Shown here: positions 50,941-59,524 of the stretch, piece after piece
Numbering within the stretch: position 1 is the first letter of the stretch
Layout: each line of letters starts with the position of its first letter
DNA from: JANQIO01 sp043585095
GTDB lineage: Bacteria; Pseudomonadota; Gammaproteobacteria; Pseudomonadales; Halieaceae
Direction of reading: 5' to 3'
Assembly (NCBI GenBank): GCA_043585095.1
Contig: CP121321.1
Span: forward strand, 1,612,001-1,676,000
Length of the DNA stretch: 64,000 nucleotides
The notes under the pieces: model-generated
The model's input: only the letters and a program-made list of their open reading frames with translations
Databases searched by the model: none
What the model was told of the DNA's origin: nothing
Program-made: the position numbers and the translations under genes

Positions 50941-52605
50941 ATGTACGTTTACGATGAAGTAGACCAGCGTATTGTCAACGAGCGCGTGGATCAGTATCGG
51001 GATCAGACGCGACGCTATCTGTCCGGTGAGCTATCCGACGCCCAGTTTTTGCCAATACGTCTGCAAAATGGGCTGTATGTTCAGCGACTCGCACCAATGT
51101 TACGAATCGCTATTCCTTACGGCATGCTGTCGAGTACGCAACTTCGCAAGCTCGCTGAAATATCGCGTGTCTACGACAAAGGCTATGGCCACATTTCAAC
51201 TCGCCAGAACATGCAGCTGAATTGGCCGCTTCTGGAAGATGTCCCTGACATTCTTGCGGAGCTGGCGACCGTGCAAATGCACGCCATCCAAACCAGCGGC
51301 AACTGTATTCGCAACACTACCACTGACCAGTTTGCCGGTGTTGCCGTTGATGAGCGCGAAGACCCCAGACCATGGTGCGAAATCATCCGTCAGTGGAGCA
51401 CCTTTCATCCAGAATTCGCCTTTCTGCCGCGCAAATTCAAGATCGCTGTCTGCGCGAGTGAAACCGATCGCGCAGCAATCCATTCCCACGACATCGGATT
51501 AGAGCTAGTGCCCAATGCGGAAGGCGTGCTTGGCTTTCGCGTTTTGGCCGGCGGCGGTCTAGGCCGCACTCCTGTGATTGGGTCGGAAATTTGTCCCTGG
51601 CTGAAAAAGCAGCACTTGCTGACCTATCTGGAAGCCATTCTGCGTGTGTACAACCAGCTTGGCCGCCGAGATAATAAATATAAAGCCAGAATCAAGATAC
51701 TGGTCAAAGCCATGGGTGTAGACGCCTTTAGAGAACGCGTCGAACAGGAGTGGCAAGCCCTCAAAGATGGCCCCTCTACACTTACAGATACCGAAATTGA
51801 GCGAGCGAAAAGCTTCTTTACGGAGCCTGCGTATAAAACCCTTGCACCGCTGGAAGACAACGTCGAGCTACAGGCAAAACTTGCTAAGGACGCCGCATTT
51901 GCGCGTTGGTACCAGCGCAATACGCTAGACCACCGTGTAGCCGGCTACCGAATCGTTACTTTGTCCCTCAAGGCAACGGGTTACGCACCGGGGGACATCA
52001 GTGATGTCCAAATGGAGGCCGTTGCCGATCTAGCCGATCGTTTTTGCTTCGGTGAGTTGCGCACGACCCACGAACAAAACCTGGTCTTGGCAGACGTCGA
52101 GGGCGCGGATCTATATGAGCTGTGGCAAGTCCTGACGCAACTTGGACTTGCTACGCCCAACATCGGCTACCTCACCGACCTGATTTGCTGCCCCGGCGGT
52201 GACTATTGCTCTCTGGCTAACGCAAAATCTATCCCGGTCGCCGAGGCGATTCAGGATCGGTTTAATGACCTGGATTATTTGTACGATCTGGGTCCGATTG
52301 ATTTGAATATTTCAGGCTGCATGAACGCCTGCGGACACCACCACATCGGGCATATCGGCGTGCTGGGCGTGGACAAAAAAGGTCAGGAGTTTTACCAGGT
52401 CAGTCTGGGCGGCCATCAGGGTAAAGACGCCGCCGTTGGCAAAATTCTGGGGCCCTCCTTCGAGCAGGATGCCATGCCCGACGTGATCGAAAAGATTTTA
52501 AGCACCTATTTAGAGTTACGGACAGATGAGGAGCTGTTTCTAGACACCTATCGTCGTGTTGGGATAGACCCGTTTAAGGAGCGCGTGTATGACAAAGCTC
52601 ATTAA
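50941..52605 (+). CDS. cysI: Nitrite/sulfite reductase (siroheme, CysI-like)
   Basis: A 554-aa assimilatory sulfite (or nitrite) reductase. The two cysteine motifs that bind the [4Fe-4S]-siroheme pair are CCPGGDYCSLANAKS and SGCMNACGHHHIGHIG. Siroheme-binding Arg residues are expected in YGHISTRQNMQLNW and GNCIRNTTTDQ. It reduces sulfite to sulfide for cysteine synthesis. The ATG at 50941 (GAGGG upstream) is the usual start; a GTG 12 nt earlier is less likely. The 3' end overlaps the DUF934 gene by 17 bp. Confidence 0.94.
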   Translation: MYVYDEVDQRIVNERVDQYRDQTRRYLSGELSDAQFLPIRLQNGLYVQRLAPMLRIAIPYGMLSSTQLRKLAEISRVYDKGYGHISTRQNMQLNWPLLEDVPDILAELATVQMHAIQTSGNCIRNTTTDQFAGVAVDEREDPRPWCEIIRQWSTFHPEFAFLPRKFKIAVCASETDRAAIHSHDIGLELVPNAEGVLGFRVLAGGGLGRTPVIGSEICPWLKKQHLLTYLEAILRVYNQLGRRDNKYKARIKILVKAMGVDAFRERVEQEWQALKDGPSTLTDTEIERAKSFFTEPAYKTLAPLEDNVELQAKLAKDAAFARWYQRNTLDHRVAGYRIVTLSLKATGYAPGDISDVQMEAVADLADRFCFGELRTTHEQNLVLADVEGADLYELWQVLTQLGLATPNIGYLTDLICCPGGDYCSLANAKSIPVAEAIQDRFNDLDYLYDLGPIDLNISGCMNACGHHHIGHIGVLGVDKKGQEFYQVSLGGHQGKDAAVGKILGPSFEQDAMPDVIEKILSTYLELRTDEELFLDTYRRVGIDPFKERVYDKAH

Positions 52606-53035
52606 AGACGGCGCCATCGTTGGCGATGATTGGCAAGGCACTCTGCTGAGTCTTGAAGATTACAACGCTGCGCTTGCCTCGGGTAACGCGCCAGCGGAAA
52701 ACCTCGGCGTACGCCTGGAGCCAGGGGATTCGCCGGCATCAATAGCAGGAGATATCAACGCAATACCTGTGGTCGCCGTTAACTTTCCCAGCTTTATGGA
52801 TGGCCGGGGCTTTTCCTACGCTCGGGAGCTTCGCGAACGCGGCTACCAAGGGGAGATACGAGCGGTCGGTGACTTTATGCGCGACCAGCTCGGCTACCTG
52901 TCCCGCTGCGGAGTTAATGCGTTTGAATTTCCTAACGAAGTGGATATCGAGCCGATGCTAAGCAGCCTCAGGGAATTTAGCGATAACTATCAGGCCGACA
53001 TACTTCAGCCACAGCCCCTTTTCCGTCGCCGCTAG
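52589..53035 (+). CDS. DUF934 domain-containing protein
   Basis: A 148-aa protein of the DUF934 family: DGAIVGDDWQ at the start, VNFPSFMDGRGFSYARELRERG in the middle and FMRDQLGYLSRCGVNAFEF toward the end. DUF934 genes are nearly always coupled to the siroheme sulfite reductase gene, as here, and probably help sulfite assimilation; the activity is not established. It overlaps the reductase gene by 17 bp, which indicates coupled translation. Confidence 0.94.
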   Translation: MTKLIKDGAIVGDDWQGTLLSLEDYNAALASGNAPAENLGVRLEPGDSPASIAGDINAIPVVAVNFPSFMDGRGFSYARELRERGYQGEIRAVGDFMRDQLGYLSRCGVNAFEFPNEVDIEPMLSSLREFSDNYQADILQPQPLFRRR

Positions 53036-53059
53036 GGGCTTAACGGGTATACTCGCGTC

Positions 53060-54238
53060 ATGGATGCGAGTTCCGTTACATTTTCATTTTTTCTGATTTT
53101 TACCGGGGCGGCCGTTCTCGCCACGGTGGCACTGTATACCCGGCAGCCTCTAATCATCGCTTATATCCTGCTGGGCGCCGGGCTAGGACCCTTTGGCCTG
53201 GGCATGGTCACGGATGTCAAACTACTCGCTGACATAAGCCACGTGGGCATTATCTTTTTGCTCTTTCTGCTGGGCCTGGACATGCAGCCCCAGGCGCTGC
53301 TGCTGACGCTACGCAAGTCAACCGTGGTCGCGGTTATCTCCTCAGCGCTGTTCCTTTTCATCGGCTATGGCGTGGCGATGCTGTTTGGCTTTACGCGCTT
53401 TGATTCCCTGGTGATTGGCGCCGCGATGATGTTTTCCTCCACGATTATCGGCATCAAGCTGTTGCCCACGACAGTGCTGCATCACCGGCATACTGGCGAG
53501 CTCATGATCGGCCTGCTGCTGCTGCAAGACTTGCTAGCCATAATCGTGCTGATGCTTCTGATAGGCGCCTCTGATCCCGCTAACAGTGATGGCTCGCTGG
53601 TGAGTATGGCGTTGTCACTGCTCGGACTGCCTCTGCTGCTTGGCGTCGCGCTCCTGACTGTACGCTATGTGCTGCTGCCGCTTATCAGTCGCTTTGACCG
53701 ATTTCACGAGTACATTTTTCTACTGGCACTGGGCTGGTGCCTGGGCCTCTCAGAGGCGGCGGCCGCGCTGGGATTGTCTGCTGAAATTGGCGCGTTTGTG
53801 GCAGGCATCACCATCGCCACCAGCCGGATATCCCAGTACATTGCCGTAAATCTCAAACCGCTACGGGACTTCTTTCTGGTACTGTTTTTCTTTTCGGTGG
53901 GCGCCCGGTTTGATTTGGGGCTGCTAAGTCAGGTTTTGCTGCCGGCGGCAATTCTTGCGGTTCTCATTCTCGGCCTGAAGCCCGTTATCTACCGATTTCT
54001 GCTCAAGGGCGTAAGTGAAAAGCGTAGCCTGGCCTGGGACCTGGGCTTTCGGCTGGGTCAGGCTAGTGAGTTCTCCCTGCTTATCGCCTATGTAGCGAGC
54101 GCCGGTGCATTGGTAAGCAGTCAAGCGTCGCTGCTGATTCAGGCGACAACGATTATTACTTTCTTTGTGTCCTCCTACATTGTGGTGCTGAACTACCCAA
54201 CGCCTATCGCTCTTTCAGACGAACTGCGGCGCGATTAA
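53060..54238 (+). CDS. CPA2 family cation:proton antiporter (KefB/KefC-like, no RCK domain)
   Basis: A 392-aa membrane protein with 12-13 helices. CPA2 marks are QPLIIAYILLGAGLGPFG, FLLFLLGLDMQPQ, LLLLQDLLAIIVL and LGLSAEIGAFVAGITIA. KefB/C proteins normally have a C-terminal RCK/KTN domain for glutathione-gated control; this protein stops right after the membrane domain. It may be a Na+ or K+/H+ exchanger without that gate. It starts 24 bp after the DUF934 gene and may share its transcript. Confidence 0.88.
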   Translation: MDASSVTFSFFLIFTGAAVLATVALYTRQPLIIAYILLGAGLGPFGLGMVTDVKLLADISHVGIIFLLFLLGLDMQPQALLLTLRKSTVVAVISSALFLFIGYGVAMLFGFTRFDSLVIGAAMMFSSTIIGIKLLPTTVLHHRHTGELMIGLLLLQDLLAIIVLMLLIGASDPANSDGSLVSMALSLLGLPLLLGVALLTVRYVLLPLISRFDRFHEYIFLLALGWCLGLSEAAAALGLSAEIGAFVAGITIATSRISQYIAVNLKPLRDFFLVLFFFSVGARFDLGLLSQVLLPAAILAVLILGLKPVIYRFLLKGVSEKRSLAWDLGFRLGQASEFSLLIAYVASAGALVSSQASLLIQATTIITFFVSSYIVVLNYPTPIALSDELRRD

Positions 54239-54363
54239 GCCCCCGGCATCCAGATTATTGCTGTCCGGTAATAGGCCAAAACCAGCAAGCTTGCGTACTA
54301 ATCAAGTTGATATGCATAGGGGATATCCCAGCCAGTCAACTCGCTTTCACAGGTCCACTTTTC

Positions 54364-54377
54364 TGGCCAATTGGCCA
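54364..54377. promoter_or_regulatory. Perfect 14-bp palindrome TGGCCAATTGGCCA
   Basis: A perfect palindrome centred 24 bp upstream of the next gene's ATG, just before its ribosome-binding site. It could be an operator or a leader hairpin. No function is established. Confidence 0.35.
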
Positions 54378-54394
54378 CCTATATTGGAGATGAC

Positions 54395-55054
54395 ATGAGC
54401 ACTGATACGCAGAGTAATGCCAGCCTCAAGCCTGTTGTTGGCCCAGCAATCGCCCCTAAAACACGGCGTGTAATGCTGCCGGTATGGGCGTTCGCAGTCG
54501 GATTTGCGGCGATTATTGGCTTTAACGCGCCTGAGACCCCCCAATTTGAACCGCTAGTCGGCAAGCGTAGTGGGATGACCCTGAACTTGCGCGATAACAC
54601 TCAGGCCAAAGTGGCGCCTCTAAACGTTGCCTTTGTACCCGCCTCTGACGCACTGCGTAACCGTGTTTTGGCGTCGCTTTCCAGGTTACAGAGTGATTGG
54701 GAGGAGAGTGGGTTTCGCGTAAGTGTTGCCCCTACCCCTGCAGCCGCTGAGGACGCCAGTGCGGTAGAGTTCGCGCAGCAGCTTCAGCAGTGGTTCACGC
54801 AGAATAAGTTGGTTGCCAGTGCCGGCTATGACGCCAGCGCTCTGGATAGCGCAGAGGCCGGTGTCGTGATCCAGTGTCGGGAATCTGATGGCAACAAAGC
54901 GAGAGAGTTGGCGCTCGCCATGGCACCGCTGGTTCGTGGCGAAGTCCACATCGTTTACAGTGCGCGCGCGACGCAGGGCCAGTTTGACGTGAGCATCCAG
55001 GGATCTCCCCTGTTTAATGCCACGGGCGTTGCATACTTTCCCGAAGCTGCCTGA
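54395..55054 (+). CDS. Unknown membrane-anchored protein
   Basis: A 219-aa protein with a short cytoplasmic N-terminus, one anchor helix (VMLPVWAFAVGFAAIIGF) and a periplasmic domain of ~150 residues with no recognised motif (DALRNRVLASLSRLQSDWEE, then GEVHIVYSARATQGQFDVS). The ATG at 54395 with GGAGA upstream was chosen over a frame start at 54371. A bidirectional-type terminator lies 90 bp downstream. I do not recognise a family. Confidence 0.75.
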   Translation: MSTDTQSNASLKPVVGPAIAPKTRRVMLPVWAFAVGFAAIIGFNAPETPQFEPLVGKRSGMTLNLRDNTQAKVAPLNVAFVPASDALRNRVLASLSRLQSDWEESGFRVSVAPTPAAAEDASAVEFAQQLQQWFTQNKLVASAGYDASALDSAEAGVVIQCRESDGNKARELALAMAPLVRGEVHIVYSARATQGQFDVSIQGSPLFNATGVAYFPEAA

Positions 55055-55144
55055 TATGCGACTCCCTGCTTAAAAGGGAAACATCACCCACAAGGTCAGC
55101 TTGTGTTACGACGGCTGAGCCAGACGCAAATAGGCCAAACACAA

Positions 55145-55168
55145 AAAAGCCGGCAGATGCCGGCTTTT
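55145..55168. terminator. Rho-independent bidirectional terminator
   Basis: AAAAGCCGGCA-GA-TGCCGGCTTTT: a 7-bp GC-rich stem flanked by A and T runs, so it can act on both strands. It ends the unknown anchored gene on one side and etfA on the other. Confidence 0.85.
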
Positions 55169-55224
55169 CGATTTCGACGCCTTAATTCCGCGTCAATATT
55201 TGCAGATCACTCTAAGCAGCGGTC

Positions 55225-56154
55225 TCAGAGCGCTGCATCCAGCTCAGGAACCGCGTTAAACAGATCTGCTACCAGGCCGTAATCCGCCACCTGAAAAATC
55301 GGCGCATCCTCATCTTTGTTGATAGCAACAATTACCTTGGAATCCTTCATACCTGCCAAATGCTGAATTGCACCGGAGATACCGACCGCGATGTACAGGC
55401 TTGGCGCGACGATTTTCCCGGTCTGGCCGACCTGCATGTCATTAGGCACGAAGCCAGCATCCACGGCGGCTCTGGATGCACCGACAGCTGCACCGAGTTT
55501 GTCCGCGACAGATTCCAGCATCGCAAAGTTCTCGCCATTCTGCATGCCGCGGCCACCTGAAATAACGATTTCTGCTGCGGTGAGTTCCGGACGGTCAGAC
55601 TTGGCCATCTCTTCGCTAACAAAGCTTGAAATGCCAGCATCGTGTACGGCATCAACCGCTTCAATAGAGGCACTGCCACCTTCAGCGGCAACGGGATCAA
55701 AGGCTGTTGAGCGAACCGTGATCACCTTCTTGGCATCCATCGATTGCACTGTAGCGATGACGTTGCCAGCATAGATGGGTCGCGTGAACGTATCCGCCGA
55801 CTCGACTGAAAGGATGTCGGAAATCTGCGCTACATCCAACAGTGCTGCAACGCGTGGCATAACGTTCTTGCCCGTCGTTGTCGCTGCCGCGATCAGGTTG
55901 TCGTACCCTGCGCCAATCTCGGCGATGAGGAGACTCAGATTTTCGGCCAAGTGGTGCCCGTAAGCGGCGTTATCTGCCAGTAGGACCTTACCAACACCGG
56001 CGACCTTCGCTGCAGCGTCAGCCACTGCCGCGCAACCTTCTCCTGCAACCAGAACATCAATGTCTGCGCCCAGAGCGGCAGCTGCTGCAACCGCGTTCAA
56101 GGTTGCAGGCTTGAGTTCTGCATTATCGTGTTCTGCCAGTACCAACGTGCTCAT
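55225..56154 (-). CDS. etfA: Electron transfer flavoprotein subunit alpha (EtfA/FixB)
   Basis: A 309-aa alpha subunit. The C-terminal FAD-binding domain shows SGGRGMQ, MQVGQTGKIVAPSLYIAVGIS and GAIQHLAGMKDS. With the beta subunit it accepts electrons from acyl-CoA dehydrogenases and delivers them to ETF-QO. It overlaps etfB by 4 bp. The bidirectional terminator lies just downstream. Confidence 0.97.
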   Translation of the reverse strand: MSTLVLAEHDNAELKPATLNAVAAAAALGADIDVLVAGEGCAAVADAAAKVAGVGKVLLADNAAYGHHLAENLSLLIAEIGAGYDNLIAAATTTGKNVMPRVAALLDVAQISDILSVESADTFTRPIYAGNVIATVQSMDAKKVITVRSTAFDPVAAEGGSASIEAVDAVHDAGISSFVSEEMAKSDRPELTAAEIVISGGRGMQNGENFAMLESVADKLGAAVGASRAAVDAGFVPNDMQVGQTGKIVAPSLYIAVGISGAIQHLAGMKDSKVIVAINKDEDAPIFQVADYGLVADLFNAVPELDAAL

Positions 56155-56903
56155 GAGATCACCTTTGCCTCGTTCTTCAGTTTGTCGACCAGTTGTTCCA
56201 CGCTTTCGACCATTATACCGGCCTCGCGCTCAGCAGGCGGCTCGACTTTCAGTGTCTTCACGTGCGCGGTCACTTCAACGCCCAGCTCTGCAGGCGTAAG
56301 CACATCCAGGGGCTTCTTCTTGGCCTTCATGATGTTCGGCAGCGACGCATAGCGCGGCTCATTCAGGCGCAGATCCGTGGTCACGATAGCCGGCATGTTT
56401 AGACTAACCGTCTGCAGACCACCGTCGACCTCGCGCGTCACCTTGGCCTTGTCGCCTTCGATCGCAACGATCGATGCGAAGGTGCCTTGGGGCATACCTG
56501 TCAGTGCACCCAGCATTTGGCCGGTCTGGTTGTTGTCGCCGTCGATTGACTGCTTGCCCAGAATGACTAGCTGTGGCTGTTCCTTCTCGATTACGCCCTT
56601 GAGCAACTTGGCAACCACCAGTGACTCCACCGGACCGTCGGTTTCAACCTGTATACCGCGATCAGCACCCAGCGCCAGCGCTGTTCGGATTTGCTCCTGA
56701 CAGCTCTTGTCGCCAATTGATGCCACCACAACTTCTGTTGCCGTGCCGGCTTCTTTCATCCGCACCGCTTCTTCTACGGCAATCTCACAAAACGGATTTA
56801 TCGCCATTTTGACATTGTTCAGGTCGACGTCCGACCCGTCCGCCTTGGCGCGCACTTTGACGTTGTAGTCGACAACGCGCTTTACAGCTACCAGAACCTT
56901 CAT
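56151..56903 (-). CDS. etfB: Electron transfer flavoprotein subunit beta (EtfB/FixA)
   Basis: A 250-aa beta subunit. AMP-binding and recognition-loop regions are seen in VKRVVDYNVKVRAKADG, MAINPFCEIAVEEAVRMKE and GKQSIDGDNNQTGQMLG; the C-terminal LRLNEPRYASLPNIMKAKKK is characteristic. It pairs with EtfA, encoded immediately downstream with a 4-bp overlap. The gene is divergent from ETF-QO. Confidence 0.97.
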   Translation of the reverse strand: MKVLVAVKRVVDYNVKVRAKADGSDVDLNNVKMAINPFCEIAVEEAVRMKEAGTATEVVVASIGDKSCQEQIRTALALGADRGIQVETDGPVESLVVAKLLKGVIEKEQPQLVILGKQSIDGDNNQTGQMLGALTGMPQGTFASIVAIEGDKAKVTREVDGGLQTVSLNMPAIVTTDLRLNEPRYASLPNIMKAKKKPLDVLTPAELGVEVTAHVKTLKVEPPAEREAGIMVESVEQLVDKLKNEAKVIS

Positions 56904-57152
56904 GGATTCTCCGGGGTTTCAGGGGTTAATGAGGGGACTGCGACAGTCTCCCGTCGCATCGGGCGGGTATCATGCCCAGATCGAACTAGGAGGTCAAGGG
57001 TACAGTGGAGGCTCAAAATGCACTATGCCGCGCCCTTAGATATGGCGTCTATCTGTTTGATTTATAAACGGTATCTGCAGGCTTTATAGAGTTTCCGCAC
57101 TTAACCCACTATACTTGCCGTCCTTAATTTGACCCAGTGTGAGGGAGCGCTC

Positions 57153-58805
57153 GTGGAACGAGAAGCGATGGAATTCGACGTGGTAATTGTTGGTGCAGGG
57201 CCTGCAGGACTCTCTGCAGCTTGTCGCATCATGCAGGTCGCAGCAGAGAAGTCGACTGAAGTCAGTGTCTGCGTGGTCGAAAAAGGCTCTGAGGTTGGCG
57301 CTCACATTCTATCTGGTGCAGTTGTCGAGCCCCGAGCCATGGACGAATTGTTTCCCGACTGGAAAGAGCAAGGCGCTCCGCTGAACACCCCGGTAACAGA
57401 AGATAAATTCTTCTTCTATACCAGCGACACTGGCGCTATAAAGCTGCCCAATTTCCTTATCCCCAAGCCTACCCACAATGAGGGCAACTATATCGCCTCT
57501 ATGGCTAATGTTGTGCGGTGGTTGGCGGAGCAGGCAGAAGGCCTGGGCGTAGAGGTATATCCAGGCTTCGCTGCAGCTGAAGTGCTGTTCCACGATGACG
57601 GTCGAGTCAAAGGCGTGGCTACAGGCGATATGGGCATCAGTGCTGAGGGTGAGCAAAAAGACAGCTATATGCCCGGCATGGAGCTGCACGCAAAGTACAC
57701 CCTGTTTGCCGAGGGCTGTCGAGGTCATCTGGGCAAGCAGCTCATGAAACACTTCGACCTCAATAGGGACGCTGACCCGCAGCATTACGGAATTGGCATA
57801 AAAGAAATATGGGAGATCCCCGAAGCGAAGCACGAGCCTGGACTGGTGGTGCATGGCTTGGGCTGGCCGCTAGCTGAGACTGGCTCAAGCGGCGGTGCGT
57901 TCCTGTACCACGCTGACAACAATCAGGTGTATCTGGGCCTGATTACCGATCTTAATTACAGTAACCCACATCTGAGCCCCTATGATGAATTCCAGCGTTG
58001 GAAGCATCATCCTGAAACGGCCCGTTATCTGGAAGGCGGGACAAGACTGAGCTATGGAGCGCGCGCAATCGCTAAAGGAGGCTTGAATTCCCTGCCCCGT
58101 ATGCACTTCCCGGGTGGGTTACTCATCGGCTGTGACGCGGGCACGCTCAATTCAGTCAAGATTAAAGGCAACCACACCGCGATGAAGAGCGGTATGGTGG
58201 CGGCAGAGACTGTAGTAGACGCGCTGACACAGGGCGAGGCCGCGCCGGCTGACCTGGAAGCCTTTGCTGATAATTTTAAGGCGTCCTGGGCGTGGCAGGA
58301 ACTCTACACAACACGCAACTTCTCTGGTTTCATGCACAAATTCGGCACATTCCTGGGTGCGGGGCTCGTGTGGTTAGACCAGAACATCTTTGGCGGAAAG
58401 CTGCCCTTCACTCTGCACGATGACACGCCTGACTACGCGACAATGAAGCTTGCGGAAGATTGCAAAGCTCCAGAATACCCGAAGCCAGACAACAAGCTCA
58501 GTTTCGATAAGCTGTCCTCGGTATTCCTATCCAATACTAATCACGAGGAAGACCAGCCCTGCCACCTGACGTTAGCAGACAAGAGCATTCCCATTGAAGT
58601 CAATCTTCCCAAGTACAGCGAGCCAGCACAGCGCTACTGCCCTGCCGGCGTTTATGAAGTGATTGAGGAGTCTGACGGCCCTCGCTTCCAGATCAATGCG
58701 CAAAACTGCGTGCACTGCAAAACCTGCGACATCAAGGACCCGTCTCAGAACATTAACTGGGTGACTCCCGAGGGCCTGGGCGGGCCAACTTACCCCAATA
58801 TGTGA
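57153..58805 (+). CDS. Electron transfer flavoprotein-ubiquinone oxidoreductase
   Basis: A 550-aa membrane-associated flavo/iron-sulfur protein. The FAD motif is FDVVIVGAGPAGLSAACR at the N-terminus and the C-terminal cluster ligands are in YCPAGVYEV and CVHCKTCDIKDPSQNINW. It passes electrons from reduced ETF to ubiquinone, completing the route from acyl-CoA dehydrogenases. I chose the GTG at 57153, giving MEREAMEFD, because relatives begin this way and GAGGGAG lies 5 nt upstream. It is divergent from etfBA. Confidence 0.95.
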   Translation: MEREAMEFDVVIVGAGPAGLSAACRIMQVAAEKSTEVSVCVVEKGSEVGAHILSGAVVEPRAMDELFPDWKEQGAPLNTPVTEDKFFFYTSDTGAIKLPNFLIPKPTHNEGNYIASMANVVRWLAEQAEGLGVEVYPGFAAAEVLFHDDGRVKGVATGDMGISAEGEQKDSYMPGMELHAKYTLFAEGCRGHLGKQLMKHFDLNRDADPQHYGIGIKEIWEIPEAKHEPGLVVHGLGWPLAETGSSGGAFLYHADNNQVYLGLITDLNYSNPHLSPYDEFQRWKHHPETARYLEGGTRLSYGARAIAKGGLNSLPRMHFPGGLLIGCDAGTLNSVKIKGNHTAMKSGMVAAETVVDALTQGEAAPADLEAFADNFKASWAWQELYTTRNFSGFMHKFGTFLGAGLVWLDQNIFGGKLPFTLHDDTPDYATMKLAEDCKAPEYPKPDNKLSFDKLSSVFLSNTNHEEDQPCHLTLADKSIPIEVNLPKYSEPAQRYCPAGVYEVIEESDGPRFQINAQNCVHCKTCDIKDPSQNINWVTPEGLGGPTYPNM

Positions 58806-58819
58806 CCCTAAGCTGCATT

Positions 58820-58840
58820 GGCCGGGTTTAGTCGGCCTTT
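58820..58840 (+). terminator. Putative terminator after ETF-QO
   Basis: GGCCG, loop GGTTTAGT, CGGCC followed by TTTG, 15 bp after the ETF-QO stop and before the convergent DUF1285 gene. The T-run is short. Two direct copies of CCAGCCTGTGCG follow at 58846 and 58874. Confidence 0.45.
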
Positions 58841-58938
58841 GCGAGCCAGCCTGTGCGGCCTATGCGGCCCAGCCCAGCCTGTGCGTTGCACCAGGCCCGG
58901 CTAGCGTGGGCTGAACCCATCCGGGTCGATTGAACTCG

Positions 58939-59517
58939 TTACTCGTCTAGAGGAAAGAATAGCCCGCCACTTTCGATGCCAAAGCGGCCATCGCGCTGTT
59001 CGCATTCTTCTACCAGACGGTACCAGCACGAACGGGTGAACATCGCCGCTAAGCCATTCTCCAGTCCCACAGCTAGAACCGGCTCATCGGCAGATAAAGC
59101 ATCGGAAAAAAACAGCGGATAGTCCTTCGACACTGGAAGCGTGCGGCTGGTGTTAGTGATGACCGAGAGCGTTTGCTGATTCTCTGACTCGCCAGATGGG
59201 GGCGCATCAGTGGGACTGCTCGTACTGAACGCAAAATCCACAACGGTAAGCGGCAAAGCCTGTACCCTGATCCGCCACTTCTCAACGGGCGTCACCAGAT
59301 AATAGTGGCCATCGGCTTCTCGCCTAAGAATGCTGGCGAAAAGATTGACGAGGCTCTGCCGGCGGATCGGATCGCCCTCGTGAAACCAGCTGCCGTCGCG
59401 ACGTATCTCAATATCGATATCGCCTGAGAGTTCTGGCTGCCATAAATGGATAGGCGGTAAGCCGCGCTGCCCGGCTTCGGGTACGGCTGCCTGCAGCCGG
59501 TCAAGGGGTTCGGACAT
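58939..59517 (-). CDS. DUF1285 domain-containing protein
   Basis: A 192-aa protein of the DUF1285 family. GSWFHEGDPIRRQSLVNLFASILRR and HYYLVTPVEKWRIRV are the conserved blocks. The structure of relatives suggests a ligand-binding fold, but function is unknown. The ATG at 59517 was chosen because serA ends 7 bp upstream; a longer frame overlaps serA. It probably shares the serA transcript. Confidence 0.9.
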   Translation of the reverse strand: MSEPLDRLQAAVPEAGQRGLPPIHLWQPELSGDIDIEIRRDGSWFHEGDPIRRQSLVNLFASILRREADGHYYLVTPVEKWRIRVQALPLTVVDFAFSTSSPTDAPPSGESENQQTLSVITNTSRTLPVSKDYPLFFSDALSADEPVLAVGLENGLAAMFTRSCWYRLVEECEQRDGRFGIESGGLFFPLDE

Positions 59518-59524
59518 AGAACCG

